This document shows positions 10,601 through 23,700 of a stretch of DNA of 64,000 bases, in pieces; the first letter of the stretch is position 1, and each line of letters opens with the position of its first letter. The position numbers and the translations under genes were made by a program. This DNA is from Salvia splendens (lineage: Eukaryota; Streptophyta; Magnoliopsida; Lamiales; Lamiaceae), in the NCBI RefSeq assembly GCF_004379255.2, contig NC_056050.1, positions 19,523,514 through 19,587,513 on the forward strand, written 5' to 3'. Under the pieces are notes generated by a model. The model was not told the origin of the DNA. It searched no databases and saw nothing but the letters and a program-made list of their open reading frames with translations.

Positions 10601-13184
10601 TTCCTCGACCAGTTTTTCAAACGCAAAAGCTACTGAGATGCATTTTGATTACTCAATTCTTGAATCTGCAAGACTGTTCAGGAACTTCACTATAGCCCTT
10701 GCTTTTATGCATACAGGTTCCAGCTGATGGAATGGTCATCTCTGGCCACTCCCTCTCAATTGATGAATCCAGTATGACTGGGGAAAGTAAAATTGTGAGT
10801 TAATTACATCAACAGCTGCAATTGCTGGTGGCTGTTGTGTTAATATTCTAACGTATTAAATGTGGAATTAGGTACACAAGGACCCAACTAGATCACCTTT
10901 TCTTATGTCAGGATGCAAGGTTGCTGATGGGTATGGTACCATGCTGGTAATATTACTTTCATCACCTCCAGTCAAATTAGGAATTTTCGCTGTTGAATCC
11001 ATAAGATAAGATAATATGTGAAGTCAATATTATTAATGGAGAATTATCAGCTATATTAATATTGAAACCTTTGGTGTCTTATTTTTCATTTTCAGCAATT
11101 ACTATGTATTGTTGCATAGTAATTGCGAACATTGGTTACATATTTGTGCATTTGTATAACTATATTATAAATCCTGGATAATGATAATTTTAGTTTGTTT
11201 GTTTATTTGTCTTTTCCTTTGGGGTATTTTTGTGCATATTTTCTTGTGACATATTCATTCAATGATTTGATGGATTGTGTATTTAGCTTCCATTATTTGG
11301 TAAATGAATACATAGCAGTGATTATAATTATAATGACTCGTTTCCTTGAAATTCATCCTGAGAGGTTTTATGTTCGCCTTGTTTCTAACAGAAATTCTTA
11401 TTGCTAGCGCATATACTCGTTTCTTGAAATTCTTTTCCTAACAGCATTCCTATATGTTGCAACTTGTATTGATTGGCATTCATAAAATGGTTACAAACTA
11501 ATGCATAGAGACATAGGAGCCAAACTCTCTAGATTGTAATAATGAACTGTTCTTCACAGTATGACTATGTGCATACACTCTCTTTTATATCAGCTGATTT
11601 TCTACTTATCTTCCAGGTAACAAGCGTGGGCATAAACACAGAGTGGGGTTTACTTATGGCGAGCATATAAGAGGATAATGGTGAAGAAACACCATTGCAG
11701 GTTAATTTTTCTTGGGATCTTTGAACCTTCACACGAATGCCTAATGGTCATATTTTGACACCTAGGGCTACTTGTTACTTCTCTAGGTACAACTAAATGG
11801 GGTTGCCACATTTATTGGAATGGTTGGACTGGCAGTGGCTGCAGCAGTTCTTATAATCCTTGTGGTCAGGTAGTTATGCTACTGAAGGGGTGTCAGAGTT
11901 GGGGTTTTGAGTAATGAATTGCTTGCTCTCATTATGTCATGAATAGGTCTAGAGTAAATTAACCTTTTATGAACTGCTAGATTTTTTACTGGGAACACGA
12001 AGGACCCTGATGGCACGGTACAATTTATAGCTGGGAAAACGATAGTCGGTGATGCAGTCGATGGATTTATCAAAATTTTCACTGTTGCCAGTACGTAAAC
12101 CACTACTTATTATTTGAAATAGTCACAGGACAGCTTATGCTTATCTTTGGATACTTCACTAATCTGGACTTAACTCTAGGTGACCATTGTTGTTGTTGCT
12201 GTACCAGAAGGTCTTCCATTGGCTGTTACCCTGACGTGAGTATATCTTATTATGCATTATCTTGTGGATCCCTTGCTTATGATTATGCAGATTTGTCTTG
12301 ACAGATATCATACAGAATAACTAGTTCTCTGTAACTCACTCTCATTATCCCTAAGAAAATGTCTATATATTTTACTGAAAGTATCGTTCAGATCATATAG
12401 TTCAACTTACCTTTTCTTTGGCGCTAATACGCTATTCATTGTAACACCACCAGTTTTTTTTTGGTGCTTCCTTGAATCCTTTGACACAGCACTACACATA
12501 AGCAATTGTTACTACATACTCAACTGTTTTCTACCTCTTGACTTCTTTAATTTGCATTTGCCTTGCAGGCTTGCTTATTCCATGAAAAAAATGATGGCTG
12601 ATAAGGCATTGGTATGTATAGTTTAGTTACTTTTATCTAAATTTTTCTCATTGTTATGCAGAGCCACACTAACAATTGAACTGCAGGTTAGGAGGCTATC
12701 AGCCTGTGAAACAATGGGCTCTGCCACCACCATTTGCAGTGACAAAACTGGGACTTTGACACTGAACCGGGTGCTTTTCAGCCCGCTTTCTAGCTTCCGA
12801 CTTTTCTGTTGTAGCCTGTAGGTCTAGTGTTGAGTCAGTTGCTCCAGCTTTATAGTAGTAAAAAATTTGTTGCGTAACTTTATTTGATTCGTAAAGTTGC
12901 TTACTTATCTTTGTTATTTTATTTCCAGATGACGGTAGTTGAGGCTTATGTTTGTGGGAAAAAAACAGACTCACCTGACAACAAGTCTCTGCTTCCTCCG
13001 AGGATGATCTCTTTGCTTATTGAGGGCATTTCCCAAAATACCACTGGAAGTGTCTTCTTAACTGAGGTATTTATTAAAGATTAATGGAGTGGTGTATGAT
13101 TGCTTATATTTTATTATTTTTACAATTAGGCTCCGTTTGGTATACGGAATTGGAATTCTATGGCTAATTCAATTCCAAATCCTA

Positions 13185-13490
13185 TGCACACACACTTCAC
13201 ACACACTTCACACACACTACACACATTACGCAAAGTGCACACACTGCACACACTTCACACACTACACAAACCACGCACACTTCACACACCACGCACACTT
13301 CAAACATTTCACACACCACGCACACTTCAAACACTTCACACACTACACACATTTCACACAATACACACACTACACACACCACGAATTTCACACACTTCAC
13401 ACACTACACACTACAAAAATTTCACACATTTCGCACACTACAAAAATTTCATAGACTTCACACTTTATACACATTTTACACATTTCAAGT
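13185..13490 (+). repeat. Left satellite arm, (CACACTTCACACACTACA)n
   Basis: Degenerate tandem repeats of CACACTTCACA and CACACTACACA, with CACCACGCACACTTCAAACA variants in the middle. Open frames here encode only His-Thr-Phe-Tyr repeats and are not genes. Confidence 0.9.
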
Positions 13491-13605
13491 ATCCGATTTT
13501 TGAAAAAAAAAATTCAATTTTAGATTTTTTTTCCAATCTGAATAAAAAAACTGAAATTTTCCAAAAGTTTAAACTGAACCAAATTTGAAATTTTAGTTTT
13601 TGAAT

Positions 13606-14135
13606 AGTGTGTGTATTTTGTGTAAAATTTGTGTCATGTGTGTATTTTGTGTGTAATGTGTATAGTATGTGTATTTTGTGGATAGTGTATGTAGTGTGTG
13701 TATTTTGTGTAGTGTGTGTATAGTGTGAAATGTGTGTAGTGTTTGAAATGTGTGAAATGTGTGTAGTGTGTGAATTTTATGATATGTGTGTAGTGTTTGA
13801 AATGTGTGAAATGTGTGTAGTGTGTGAAATTTGTGTATTGTGTGTAGTGGTGTAGTGTGTGAAATGTGTGTATTGTATGAAATTTGTATAGTGTATGTAG
13901 TGTTTGAAATGTGGGTAGTGTGTGAAATTTGTGTAGTGTGTGTAGGGTGTGAAATGTGTGTATTGTGTTAAATTTGTGTAGTGTGTGAAATTTGTGTAGT
14001 GTGTGAAGTGTGTAAAATGTGTGTAGTGTGTGAAACGTGTGAAGTGTGTGTGTAGTGTGTGTTGAATGTGTGTAATGTGTGAAGTGTATGAAATGTGTGT
14101 AGTGTATGTGAAATGTGTGTAGTGGGTAGTGAAGC
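13606..14135 (+). repeat. Right satellite arm, (GTGTGTAGTGTGTGAAAT)n, complementary to the left arm
   Basis: Tandem GTGTGTAGTG and GTGTGAAATGTG units, the reverse complement in kind of the left arm and about 1.7 times longer. With the left arm it can fold into a long, imperfect hairpin in the ATPase pre-RNA. Confidence 0.9.
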
Positions 14136-14328
14136 TATCTAAATTTATGACTATTTGGAATTCCAATTTTCTACTTTTGATATGGAATTCAATCATGGAA
14201 TTGAAAATTTTGGAATTATAATTCAATTCCAATTCTATACATTTTTGTGATACCTAACAATGGAATTGGAATTGGAGGCTCCAATTCCAATTCCATAGCC
14301 CAATTCCATGTTTCCAAACACACCCTTA

Positions 14329-15556
14329 GGAGATTTTGTTGAGGAATTATAACTGAACACTAACAGAATATTATTAATCAAAAGGAATTATAACTAAATA
14401 CAAATGATAACAAACTATGACACTTTTTCTTAAGCGCTCAAGCACTATTCCAAACTAAAGAAATAATCTGAAATCCTAGTTGAGTCCTTGTGAGGCGAAT
14501 GACTCCTTTTATTCTGTATGAGTCTATGAAGAGGACTCCTAATCCGATGAGACCTATAGAGCCTGCGAATGAGCCAATAGCCACTTACCCTTCTGGCAGT
14601 AACATGAGGCTTATTGATTCCTCAACAGCCTTGTCCTCAAAACAGAAATTTTGAACTGACAAAGTAACTCTTGACTCCTCAACCCAACTGGCCTCATTCT
14701 CAACTGAATTGAAACTGCTGCATACGACCAGCTCCTGGTTTGTCCTATGGATTGTGCACAATCTCCTCTGACACATAATTAGGCCAGGAGTGAATAGGAA
14801 GTTGCAGCTCATAGGCCACAACTCCTACTTGTTCCAGAATGTGAAACATACCACAGACTTAAGCTGCAAGGTTTGCTACAAGTGTGAACACTGCTCAAGC
14901 TAGGGTCCATTGACAAATGCAAATGCGTCAAACAGACCATAGAATTTAGCCAATAACTGAAGAAACCATAACTTGGAGAGATCCCAGGCTTTAGAGTGTG
15001 CACAACTGCTTAAGCATCAATTGGGGAGATTCTAGAAGAGGACTCCTAATATGACGAGACCTATGAGGCCCGAGAAAATGAGCCCATAGCCCAATCTAAC
15101 ATAACTAAAGCAACTAACTTGACTAAAAGGACAATTATTATTTTAATTAAACACACTAAGACGTAGGTGCTGGTATGTGTGTGTGCCCCCTTCTGGTATG
15201 CATGTATGGAATTAACGAGCAGGACCAATGCATTAAGAGTTTCGTAGAACTGTAACACAAAAAATAAAACGAGATATGAATTTTAATTAAATGAACAGTA
15301 TCGAAGTAACAATGAAAGTGAATTATACTCAAGCGTTATGTACCATTTCCAATAAGGAAATATATCCTAAACAGTTCTTCTTGCAAGGAGAGAGAACCCT
15401 TTCCTTTCCTAGATCAAAGTAAAGCCCACAGTATTAAGTATTTGAAGCTTTTCTGTTCATCTGCCTAAGGATGAATTAGCCTTTCAGTAGTATATGTTAA
15501 ACCAATGTTCATGTTTATGAATGAAGAGTGACTTATCAGTTACTGTTTTCCAATAG
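14329..15556. other. Remainder of ATPase intron 18 with a diverged direct repeat
   Basis: No gene seen. Two related segments, about 14527-14582 and 15033-15090, share GAGGACTCCTAAT, GACCTAT and GAGCC-ATAGCC in the same order. They are some 500 bp apart, which suggests the remains of a small duplicated or repeat-flanked insertion. Confidence 0.5.
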
Positions 15557-18500
15557 GGTGGAGCTATGGAAATTTCTGGATCACCAACAGAAAAGGCTAT
15601 TCTGCAATGGGCAGTAAATGTAGCGTGACTGTTCTGTTTCCTTTCATTTTTGTGTGTGTTTTTATCTGAGTTTGCGCATGTCTTCTTGTTATTGGTTGTA
15701 ATTTCTCTTCGTCTTGTTTGTTGATTTGTTCATAGCTTGGAATGGATTTTGGTGCCTCTCGATCAGACTCTGCCATAATTCATGCTTTCCCGTTTAACTC
15801 AGAGAAAAAGCGAGGAGGCGTTGCCCTAAAACTGGTACACAATATTCTGTTTGGACTTTGGAGGGTTTACGTTTTCCATGTCTCCAACTGGTTCAACTTG
15901 CTCATTGAGAAATCATTTCCTCGATCCCTGATATATTCTTTCCTGGCAAATCAATTTATAGCTGTTTTGAATTGTGGGCAGTCAAATTCTGAGATCCGTG
16001 TGCACTGGAAAGGCGCTGCAGAAATAGTCCTTGCATCCTGTACCCACTACATTGATGCAGATGATAATGTAGTCGAGATGGATGAAGACAAGGTATGCTC
16101 CAATGATAGTTATTTTTATAGTAGAGTTTTATTAGGCAAACATAAAGCTGATGAAGTTATTGGGCTTAAAATCTTGACCTCAATGAGTTGTTCATTTGTT
16201 TTTATGTTTTAGCATCATTTGAATCTAAACATTTGAATATTTGATGTATATTCCTGCAGCTATCACTTTTCAGAGAAGCAATAGAAGATATGGCTAAAGA
16301 AAGTTTGCGATGTGTAGCTATTGCCTACAGAACGTGTGGAATGGATGAGGTTCCAACTACTGAGGAGGAACTGGAAAATTGGCAGCTGCCTGAAGGAGAC
16401 CTAATCTTACTTGCTATCGTTGGGATCAAGGTGTTATTCTACTCTTATAATCAACATTGGGTTTGTCAGTTCATCAATTGAGATCTGCAACATCATCTGA
16501 AATTTTTCTTAAATAAATGAAAAATATATGAACCAGCATCCCTAACCAATGCATATGAAGTTTAGATATTAATTTTCATCTGGTGTTTGTGCATGGGTAC
16601 CATAACTAGAAATCTTAGATAAAAAATTAATTGCGTATTCTGCCTTCACCAAAGGTATTCTATGAGCCGGTGAGCCAGTATCAGCCCAACATGCTGGAAA
16701 CTGAAAGACATTTGACAAAATAGTCTGCTTCTTCCAATCACTTTTTTTGGTTGCTTGTGAAGTATCTGTGGGAAGCTTAATCTATGCGCAACAGTATCAC
16801 ACTAAGGAAACTAACAACTCTAGTATGAGTTTAATAAGTTTAATTTTATTGGTTGACTGAATATATTTTGAGATTTTCTGCTTAAGAGTTGGTTATTCTG
16901 CCGAGTACTTGAGGTACATTTGTATCATGACTAGAAGGTTTTAATCATTTGAGTACAGCTTATTGAGTAATCATTTGTGTACATTTAATAAATTGACTGG
17001 GTGATGCTTTTTCACTAATGTTAGTTTAACATGTTGGAAAGAGAAGGGATTGCATTAGTAGGAATGTAGGATACTCTGTTTCACGTCATCTTTCTCCTTT
17101 ATTACTTGACTCCGAAGTGAAGTGATCATTGGTTGTTTGGCCTTTTTGGTTCATTGGTTCTTTGACTTTTTTCCCACCCTCAACCCACCTCCCATGTGGT
17201 TAACGTCAGTTTCCCGTCTCCGGCATCTTATGCAATTGTGATATAAATTACTCCTTATTTCCCATACTTATGGTAAATACCTTTTTCTATACATCTTTTT
17301 TTAATTAAAATTATTTGTTCTTCATGGTGTGTATATTGTAGGATCCTTGTCGGCCAGGGGTACGAGATGCAGTTCAACTGTGTGTTAATGCAGGCGTCAA
17401 GGTGTGTACATTCATCATTTACACACATGTAGAGCACTGTGTGTTCCTCAGGCTGTTTCTTTGGCTAGTTCGTTTTTCTCATTTCTTTACGATTTCTGGG
17501 TCTCTGAGCCTGTTCCACATTTTCCTTTTCTTTGTACTGGAGAAGTGTTTTAAAAGAATCCTTGGGGGGTTTTGACCATTTGAATTTTTGTGGATTCAAA
17601 CTTGAAAGATATTTATAGCTCTGAAACTGGCCATGCTGATCTGTAACTCAAATCTTTAGTCCAGCATTCAATTGGAGCAATCTGTTTTTTACATTATGCC
17701 TTATTGTTTGGTTCGCCAAATGATTGCCTTACCTAAGTGCGTCTAGAGTTTTTATCTATATTTTTTTCTGTCTGACTTGGTATATTTGAATAGGGTTCGT
17801 GTTGGGAAATTCTCTTGTAGCATTTGGATTTCATATTTTTATAGTTTCTTTTAATAATTCTTTTGAGTTGATTAGTATTAATTCCAAAGAACCTATGCTT
17901 AATTTGTAATCCAAATGGACACTAGAACTGTGCGAACATTTCCCGACCAGAGACGTGTTGAAATGAGGACTTCCCTATGTAAACTGGGGTTCATTGCTAT
18001 ATAACTTATATTGTTTCTGTTTGATTTATTCCCTGCATGGAATGCATAAACTTGTACTATAAACTATTGCAACCATGTTGGTTTTGTTCATTTGAGATGA
18101 CTGGTTTATTTATAGGTACGGATGGTCACTGGGGACAATCTTCAAACAGCCAGAGCAATAGCCTTAGAGTGTGGGATATTAGGGTCAAATGCAGATGCTA
18201 CAGAGCCCAATCTAATTGAAGGAAAGACATTTCGTAACATGACTGAGTCACAAAGATTAGAAGTGGCGGACAGGATTTCGGTAAGCGCTAAGAATTATAG
18301 TGCTGCTAGGAGATATGCCTGTTTGTGATCTCTGCATAAGAGGAGAAGAGAAGTACCATTTACAATTCTCGCTTATAGGTAATGGGAAGGTCATCACCCA
18401 ATGACAAACTCTTGCTTGTGCAAGCATTGAGGAGGAAGGAACATGTTGTCGCTGTGACTGGAGATGGCACTAATGACGCTCCTGCACTTCATGAGGTTAG

Positions 18501-20103
18501 CATTTTCATTTGTTCTACCATTTTGGAGTCTCCTTTAAAATTGACGAGGATCTCAGAAATGGGACATTCTTTTGTTAGTTGAACTATTCTTATTCAACCT
18601 TAAGTTTTTTTTTCTATTTGTTTCAGTTCATTAAGATGATTAATCAGCAATCATTAGAACCATATGATTCTCTGTTCTTTTTTTACACTATTGATATTAA
18701 GATTTAAGAAAAGAATGGGAAAAGATAACTGATCATTTTCTTCGTTGGTAGAAATCAAATTGAAATTTTCTCATGGATAACTTTCATATAACTGCTTTTC
18801 TTTGTATTTAGGATTACAATCTTACATCCTTTATTACTTGTAGGATTTCTGTTTTTCCTTGTTCTTTTACTTTTGTGGACTCCATTTCATGCTTTCGATT
18901 CTGTCTTGATGTAGGCTGATATTGGTCTAGCAATGGGCATTCAAGGCACAGAAGTCGCAAAAGAAAGTTCAGATATCACAATACTGGATGATAATTTTAC
19001 ATCTGTAGTAAAGGTTGGTTTTAATGTCACAGTATGCTGATGCAATTGTGTTGTTAGGATTTGACTCTCAGATTCATCCCTTAGAGGTTTATAATTTCAA
19101 AATCATTTGCAATTAACTTCCCTTGGCCTTTTAATTAAGTGCTGATTAGTCGGGTCTTTGTTTAGCTATTTGGATATGCATAGTGAATGTTGTAGTAACA
19201 TTCTCATACAGGCAAACTTTCATAAAACTGCTTTGGAACAGAATATGTTATATCTACCTCAGACAAATCTCTCTGTTATGATTTTTCTAGCTGCTTTCTC
19301 TTTGAATTTCAACCTTTAAACAAAATGATAAATTGTTAGTATCAAATATTATGTCACAATGTTGGTACTTCAGCTGGTAAAGTAATTGCAGGTTGTCCGA
19401 TGGGGTAGATCTGTGTACGCCAATATCCAGAAATTCATACAATTTCAACTTACAGTTAATGTTGCAGCTCTGGTAATCAATGTTGCGGCTGCAGTTTCCT
19501 CTGGAAATGTTCCACTCAATGCAGTACAGGTGCAGTTCTCTCTCCAACTGTATCTTCTATGCATGACTTTCTCTTGTTCGAGCCCATCTGCTTATTAGTA
19601 TATTCTTCCAGCTACTATGGGTAAATCTTATTATGGATACACTAGGAGCCCTTGCACTTGCCACGGAACCACCTACAGATCACCTCATGGGAAGACCTCC
19701 TGTTGGAAGAAGGTTAGAATTCATGTGTATTTGAAATAAGGAAACTAATGGTGTCATTATGTTCTCCTCTTAATTTAATATGTCCACTAATCATATGTAA
19801 TCCGACTAGTACTTTGTGTTACGATCTAACTGTGGATGTCTTGCTAGCGGGGCTCAGAGCTGTCTAACAGCTTGCCTCCCCTGGTTTCGCTTTAAGCCAT
19901 CCGTGATATGATTAAACTTGGCTTAAATGTATTTTTTTGGTCTTTTGCTCTATCATGACAACTTGAAAGTTAGTCTCTGAAGCAATGGAAATTTGCAAGT
20001 TTGTCTTTCTTTTGTTCCTTATCGCTATAACATCAGTATATATCTTGTCTATTGCTCCTATTACTAAGCTAAGGGATTCTAGAAGATCAGTTATATTCAT
20101 AAT

Positions 20104-20722
20104 TGTAATAATGGAGTGCTCATTTCAGTTGGAAGAAGCTCGGCTAGAAAGGAGTTCGGTAAGCTCGGCTTACCGAGCTGGAACTAGCCTGGAACTAGCC
20201 GAGAAGAAGAAGGCAGAAGTCGGTAAGCTCAGCGGTAAGGAAGCTCGGTAAGGAAGCTCGGTAAGGAAGCTCGGCGTTGAGCTGGAATGAGCCGAGAAGG
20301 AAGAGTTCGGTTGTAAGCCGAGAAGGAGTTCGGTTGTAAGCCGAGGAAGGAGTTCGGTCTTGAACCGAGGAAGGAGTTCGGTCTTGAACCGAGAAGGTAG
20401 AAGCAACCTAGCCGAACTAGCCGTTGGAGCAGCAGTTAGTTAGCAGAGATGTAGCGGTTATTCTTCTTGCTTTCTTGATTCTTCTTGTAGTTAGTTAGTA
20501 GCAGTTGCTACTTGATTATAGAGCTTTAAATAGCTCACCGTGTATGTAGTTTAGAGAAGAGTTTTTCAATAAAGAGTTTTCCAGTTTTCTCTCCAAGTTT
20601 ATCATCTTCAATACTCAAAGTGTGAGTGTGTGTGTTTTCTGCATTGTGTGATCTCATACAACAGTGAGAGTGTGTGTGATCTTATTGAGTGTGTGAAAGC
20701 CTTGTGTGTGCGAATCTTAACA
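20104..20722 (+). repeat. 5' LTR of the copia element (619 bp)
   Basis: Starts TGTAATAATGG, ends CTTAACA. It holds three copies of the 13-bp unit AAGGAAGCTCGGT near 20236-20275, then near-tandem modules such as AGTTCGGTCTTGAACCGA that can each form a small hairpin. TTTAAATA at 20525-20532 is the likely TATA box and AATAAA at 20568-20573 a candidate poly(A) signal. Confidence 0.96.
20525..20573 (+). promoter_or_regulatory. Copia LTR core: TATA-like TTTAAATA and AATAAA signal
   Basis: TTTAAATA (20525-20532) is followed 35 bp later by AATAAA (20568-20573), a compact promoter and poly(A) layout. The 3' LTR carries the same pair, so it could in principle drive transcription into the downstream ATPase exons. 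Confidence 0.5.
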
Positions 20723-20724
20723 AG

Positions 20725-20742
20725 TGGCGCCGTCTGTGGGAA
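20725..20742 (+). other. Copia primer-binding site (non-initiator type)
   Basis: TGGCGCCGTCTGTGGGAA starts two bases after the LTR. It begins TGG, as expected for pairing with a tRNA 3' CCA end, but it is not the TGGTATCAGAG initiator-Met type common in copia elements. Which tRNA it matches was not determined. Confidence 0.65.
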
Positions 20743-20786
20743 AGGGATATTGAAGCTGATTTGCAGAGGATCAAACGGTTTCAGAG

Positions 20787-23700
20787 ATGGCAGCAAGGCT
20801 TGATGCAGAAAAGTTCACAGGCAAGAATGATTATGGCCTGTGGAAGATGAAGATGAAGGCGGTTTTAATTCAACAAGGCTTGGCGGCAGTTCTTGCAAAA
20901 CCAGAGGAGAAAGGAAAGGCTCCAGTGCTTGATGAAAAAGCTCAGGCAAAGATGGAGGAAATGCAGCTCAAGGCACATTCTGCAGTGATTCTGTGCCTTG
21001 GAGATAAGGTCTTGAGGGAAGTTCAAGAAGCCAAGACTGCGGTGGAGATCTTGGACAAGTTAGATGAAGTTTACTTGGCCAAATCCTTGGCTAACCGGCT
21101 GTATCTCAAGAAGAGGCTGTATGCCTATAGTTTTTCTGGAGATAGGTCCATCATTGAGCAGCTAGAGGAGTTCAACAAGATCATTGATGACCTGGGATCT
21201 GTTGATGTCAAGATCTCAGATGAAGATAAGGCCATTCTCACATTGAATGCCTTGCCTAGCTCGTATGACCAGCTAAGTGATGCAATTATCTATGGAAGAG
21301 ATAAACCTATCACCTATGCAGAAGTCTATTCAGCCTTGATGGCCAAAGAACTCCAGAAGACAGCCAACAGAGGCTCTGCAAGCTCCAATGTTCAAGCTGC
21401 AGAGGCCTTGAATGTGAAGAAGTTCAAGAAGCAGAACTTCAAGAAGAAGTTTGAGGGCCCTAAACCCTCAAGTTCTGATGCTCAGAAGGAAACCAGAGCT
21501 TGCTATTGGTGCAAGAAACCTGGACATTTGAAGAAAGATTGTCATGCATGGAAGAGAAAGATGGCCTCTGAGGGACACAATCAATCTGATTGTGTGGAGA
21601 GTGCTGATCCCCCGGCTCAACTCATGAATATCAGTGATAGTGGGGTCAGTCATAGGTGGATAATGGACTCGGGGTGCAGCTTCCATATGTGCCCAAATAG
21701 AAGCTGGTTTCATGATCTTCAAGAAGCATCGGGTACGGTTGTTCTTGGTAATAATCACATTTGTCAGATCAAAGGAATAGGGAAGGTAAAGCTAAGCCTA
21801 CAAGATGGCTCTATAAAGATCCTAACTGGGGTGAGGTATATTCCAGAAGTAAAGAGGAACCTCATCTCATTGGGAATGTTGGAACAGAAAGGGTTCACCA
21901 TATTGATGAGTCAAGGAAAATTGTTTGTGAAATCTGGAGATGCAGTGATGATGGAGGCTGACAGAGAGCATATTCTCTATTACCTGAAGGCTAAGGCTGT
22001 TGATGGAGAAAGCAATGCAGTGTCAGATGATTCCATAATGCTATGGCACAAGAGATTGGGCCACCCAGCCGAAGGAAGCTTGAAAGAACTCATCAAGAAG
22101 GGTCTGATCTCTGGAGATTTCAACAAGATGGACCCCTGTGAGCAATGTATACTTGGAAAGGCTAAGAAGGCACCCTATCCTACAGGTATTCACTCTTCTA
22201 CAGCCCCTTTAGACTACATACATAGTGATCTTTGGGGGCCTTCACCGGTGTGTTCAATTGGTGGAGGAAAGTATTATCTAGCTATCATTGATGACTATAC
22301 AAGAAAGTTGTGGGTATATATTCTTAAAGAAAAATCTGAAACACTCACAAAGTTCAAGATATGGTGTAAGGAGGTTGAGCTAGAGAAGGGTAGAAGTGTT
22401 AAATGCTTAAGGACAGACAATGGCCTAGAGTTCTTGTCTGCTGAGTTTGATCTGTTTTGTAAAGAGAAGGGTATGAAGAGGCACCGGACTGTTCCTGGTA
22501 ATCCTCAGCAAAATGGTGTTGTGGAAAGGATGAATAGGACAATCCTACAGAGGGTGAGGTGCCTACTTCTTGGGTCTGGTTTGAGCAGCAGATTCTGGGG
22601 TGAGGCTGTGTATACAGCAGCCTATCTCATCAATAAATGCCCATCTACTGCCCTGAAATCTGAAACTCCTGATTACATGTGGTATGGAGCTCATAGTGAC
22701 TACTCAAAATACAAGGTGTTTGGGTGTGTGGCCTATGCTCATGCTAGGCAAAGTAAGCTTGAAGCTAGGGCTCTGAAATGTATCTTGCTGGGGTATCAGA
22801 GGGGTGTTAAGGGGTATAGGCTCTGGTGTATTGAGCCCGGTAAGCAGAAGGTCTTGGTGAGTAGGGATGTGGTGTTCTTGGAGGATCAGATGCCATACCT
22901 GAAAGATAAGCTGGACTCCAGTGAAGATGAGGGTGATTTCTTCAAGGTGGAGCCTGTGGGGGTTGGCCTAGGAGCAGGTGGAGTTATTGACTCAGGGAGT
23001 GAGTCTGATTCAGATAAAGAAGAGGCTCCAACTCAGGGCAACCAGGCTGGTGAGTCTATATCAGACTCTATCAGAGACTATCAGCTTGCAAGGGACAGAG
23101 TTAGAAGAGAAACAAGGCCACCAACAAAGTTCTCTGATGTTGTGTATTATGCTCTGTGTGCAGCTGAAGGTATTGATGGTGCAGATCCACTCACATATAA
23201 AGAAGCTATGCAGAGTAAAGATAGAGAAAGATGGATTGAAGCCATGAATGAGGAAATAGAGTCTTTACTCAAGAACAAAACATGGATTTTGGTGGACAAA
23301 TCCAAGCTGAATACAGATGGAAAGGAGAGGAAGCTGATCAGTTGCAAGTGGTTGTTTAAAAAGAAGGTAGAAACCACTGATAAAGACAGAATCAGGTTCA
23401 AGGCAAGGCTGGTGGCTAGAGGCTTTACACAGCAGGAGGGAATCGATTTCAATGAAGTGTTTGCACCTGTTGTGAAGCACACTTCGATTAGGATTCTATT
23501 GGCTGTGGTGAATCAGCTTGACTGGGAGCTACAACAGCTTGATGTGAAGACAGCCTTCCTCAATGGAGATCTAGAGGAAACTATCTTCATGGAACAGCCA
23601 GAGGGCTATGTGAAGATTGGAGAAGAAGGCAAGGTGTGCCTGTTACAGAAAAGTCTTTATGGACTTAAGCAAAGTCCTAGACAGTGGAATAAGAAGTTTG

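Larger units (their letters stand above)
13129..14325. mobile_element. Tourist/PIF-Harbinger-like foldback element inside ATPase intron 18
   Basis: Ends are GGCTCCGTTTGG on the left and, read inward from the right, GGGTGTGTTTGG. Both resemble Harbinger-type ends, and the element is flanked on each side by TTA (13126-13128 and 14326-14328), the usual 3-bp target duplication. Both ends are rich in GGAATT/AATTCC. No transposase is present. Almost the whole interior is two complementary satellites (listed separately), which makes it far longer than a normal Tourist element. Confidence 0.8.

Noticed and set aside
13089..13588. Long His/Thr-rich open frames on the plus strand
   Set aside because: They are translations of the CACACT satellite and lack any start context, family or codon signal.
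13777..14232. 151-residue minus-strand open frame
   Set aside because: It is the complementary satellite arm read in reverse; the protein is a simple repeat.
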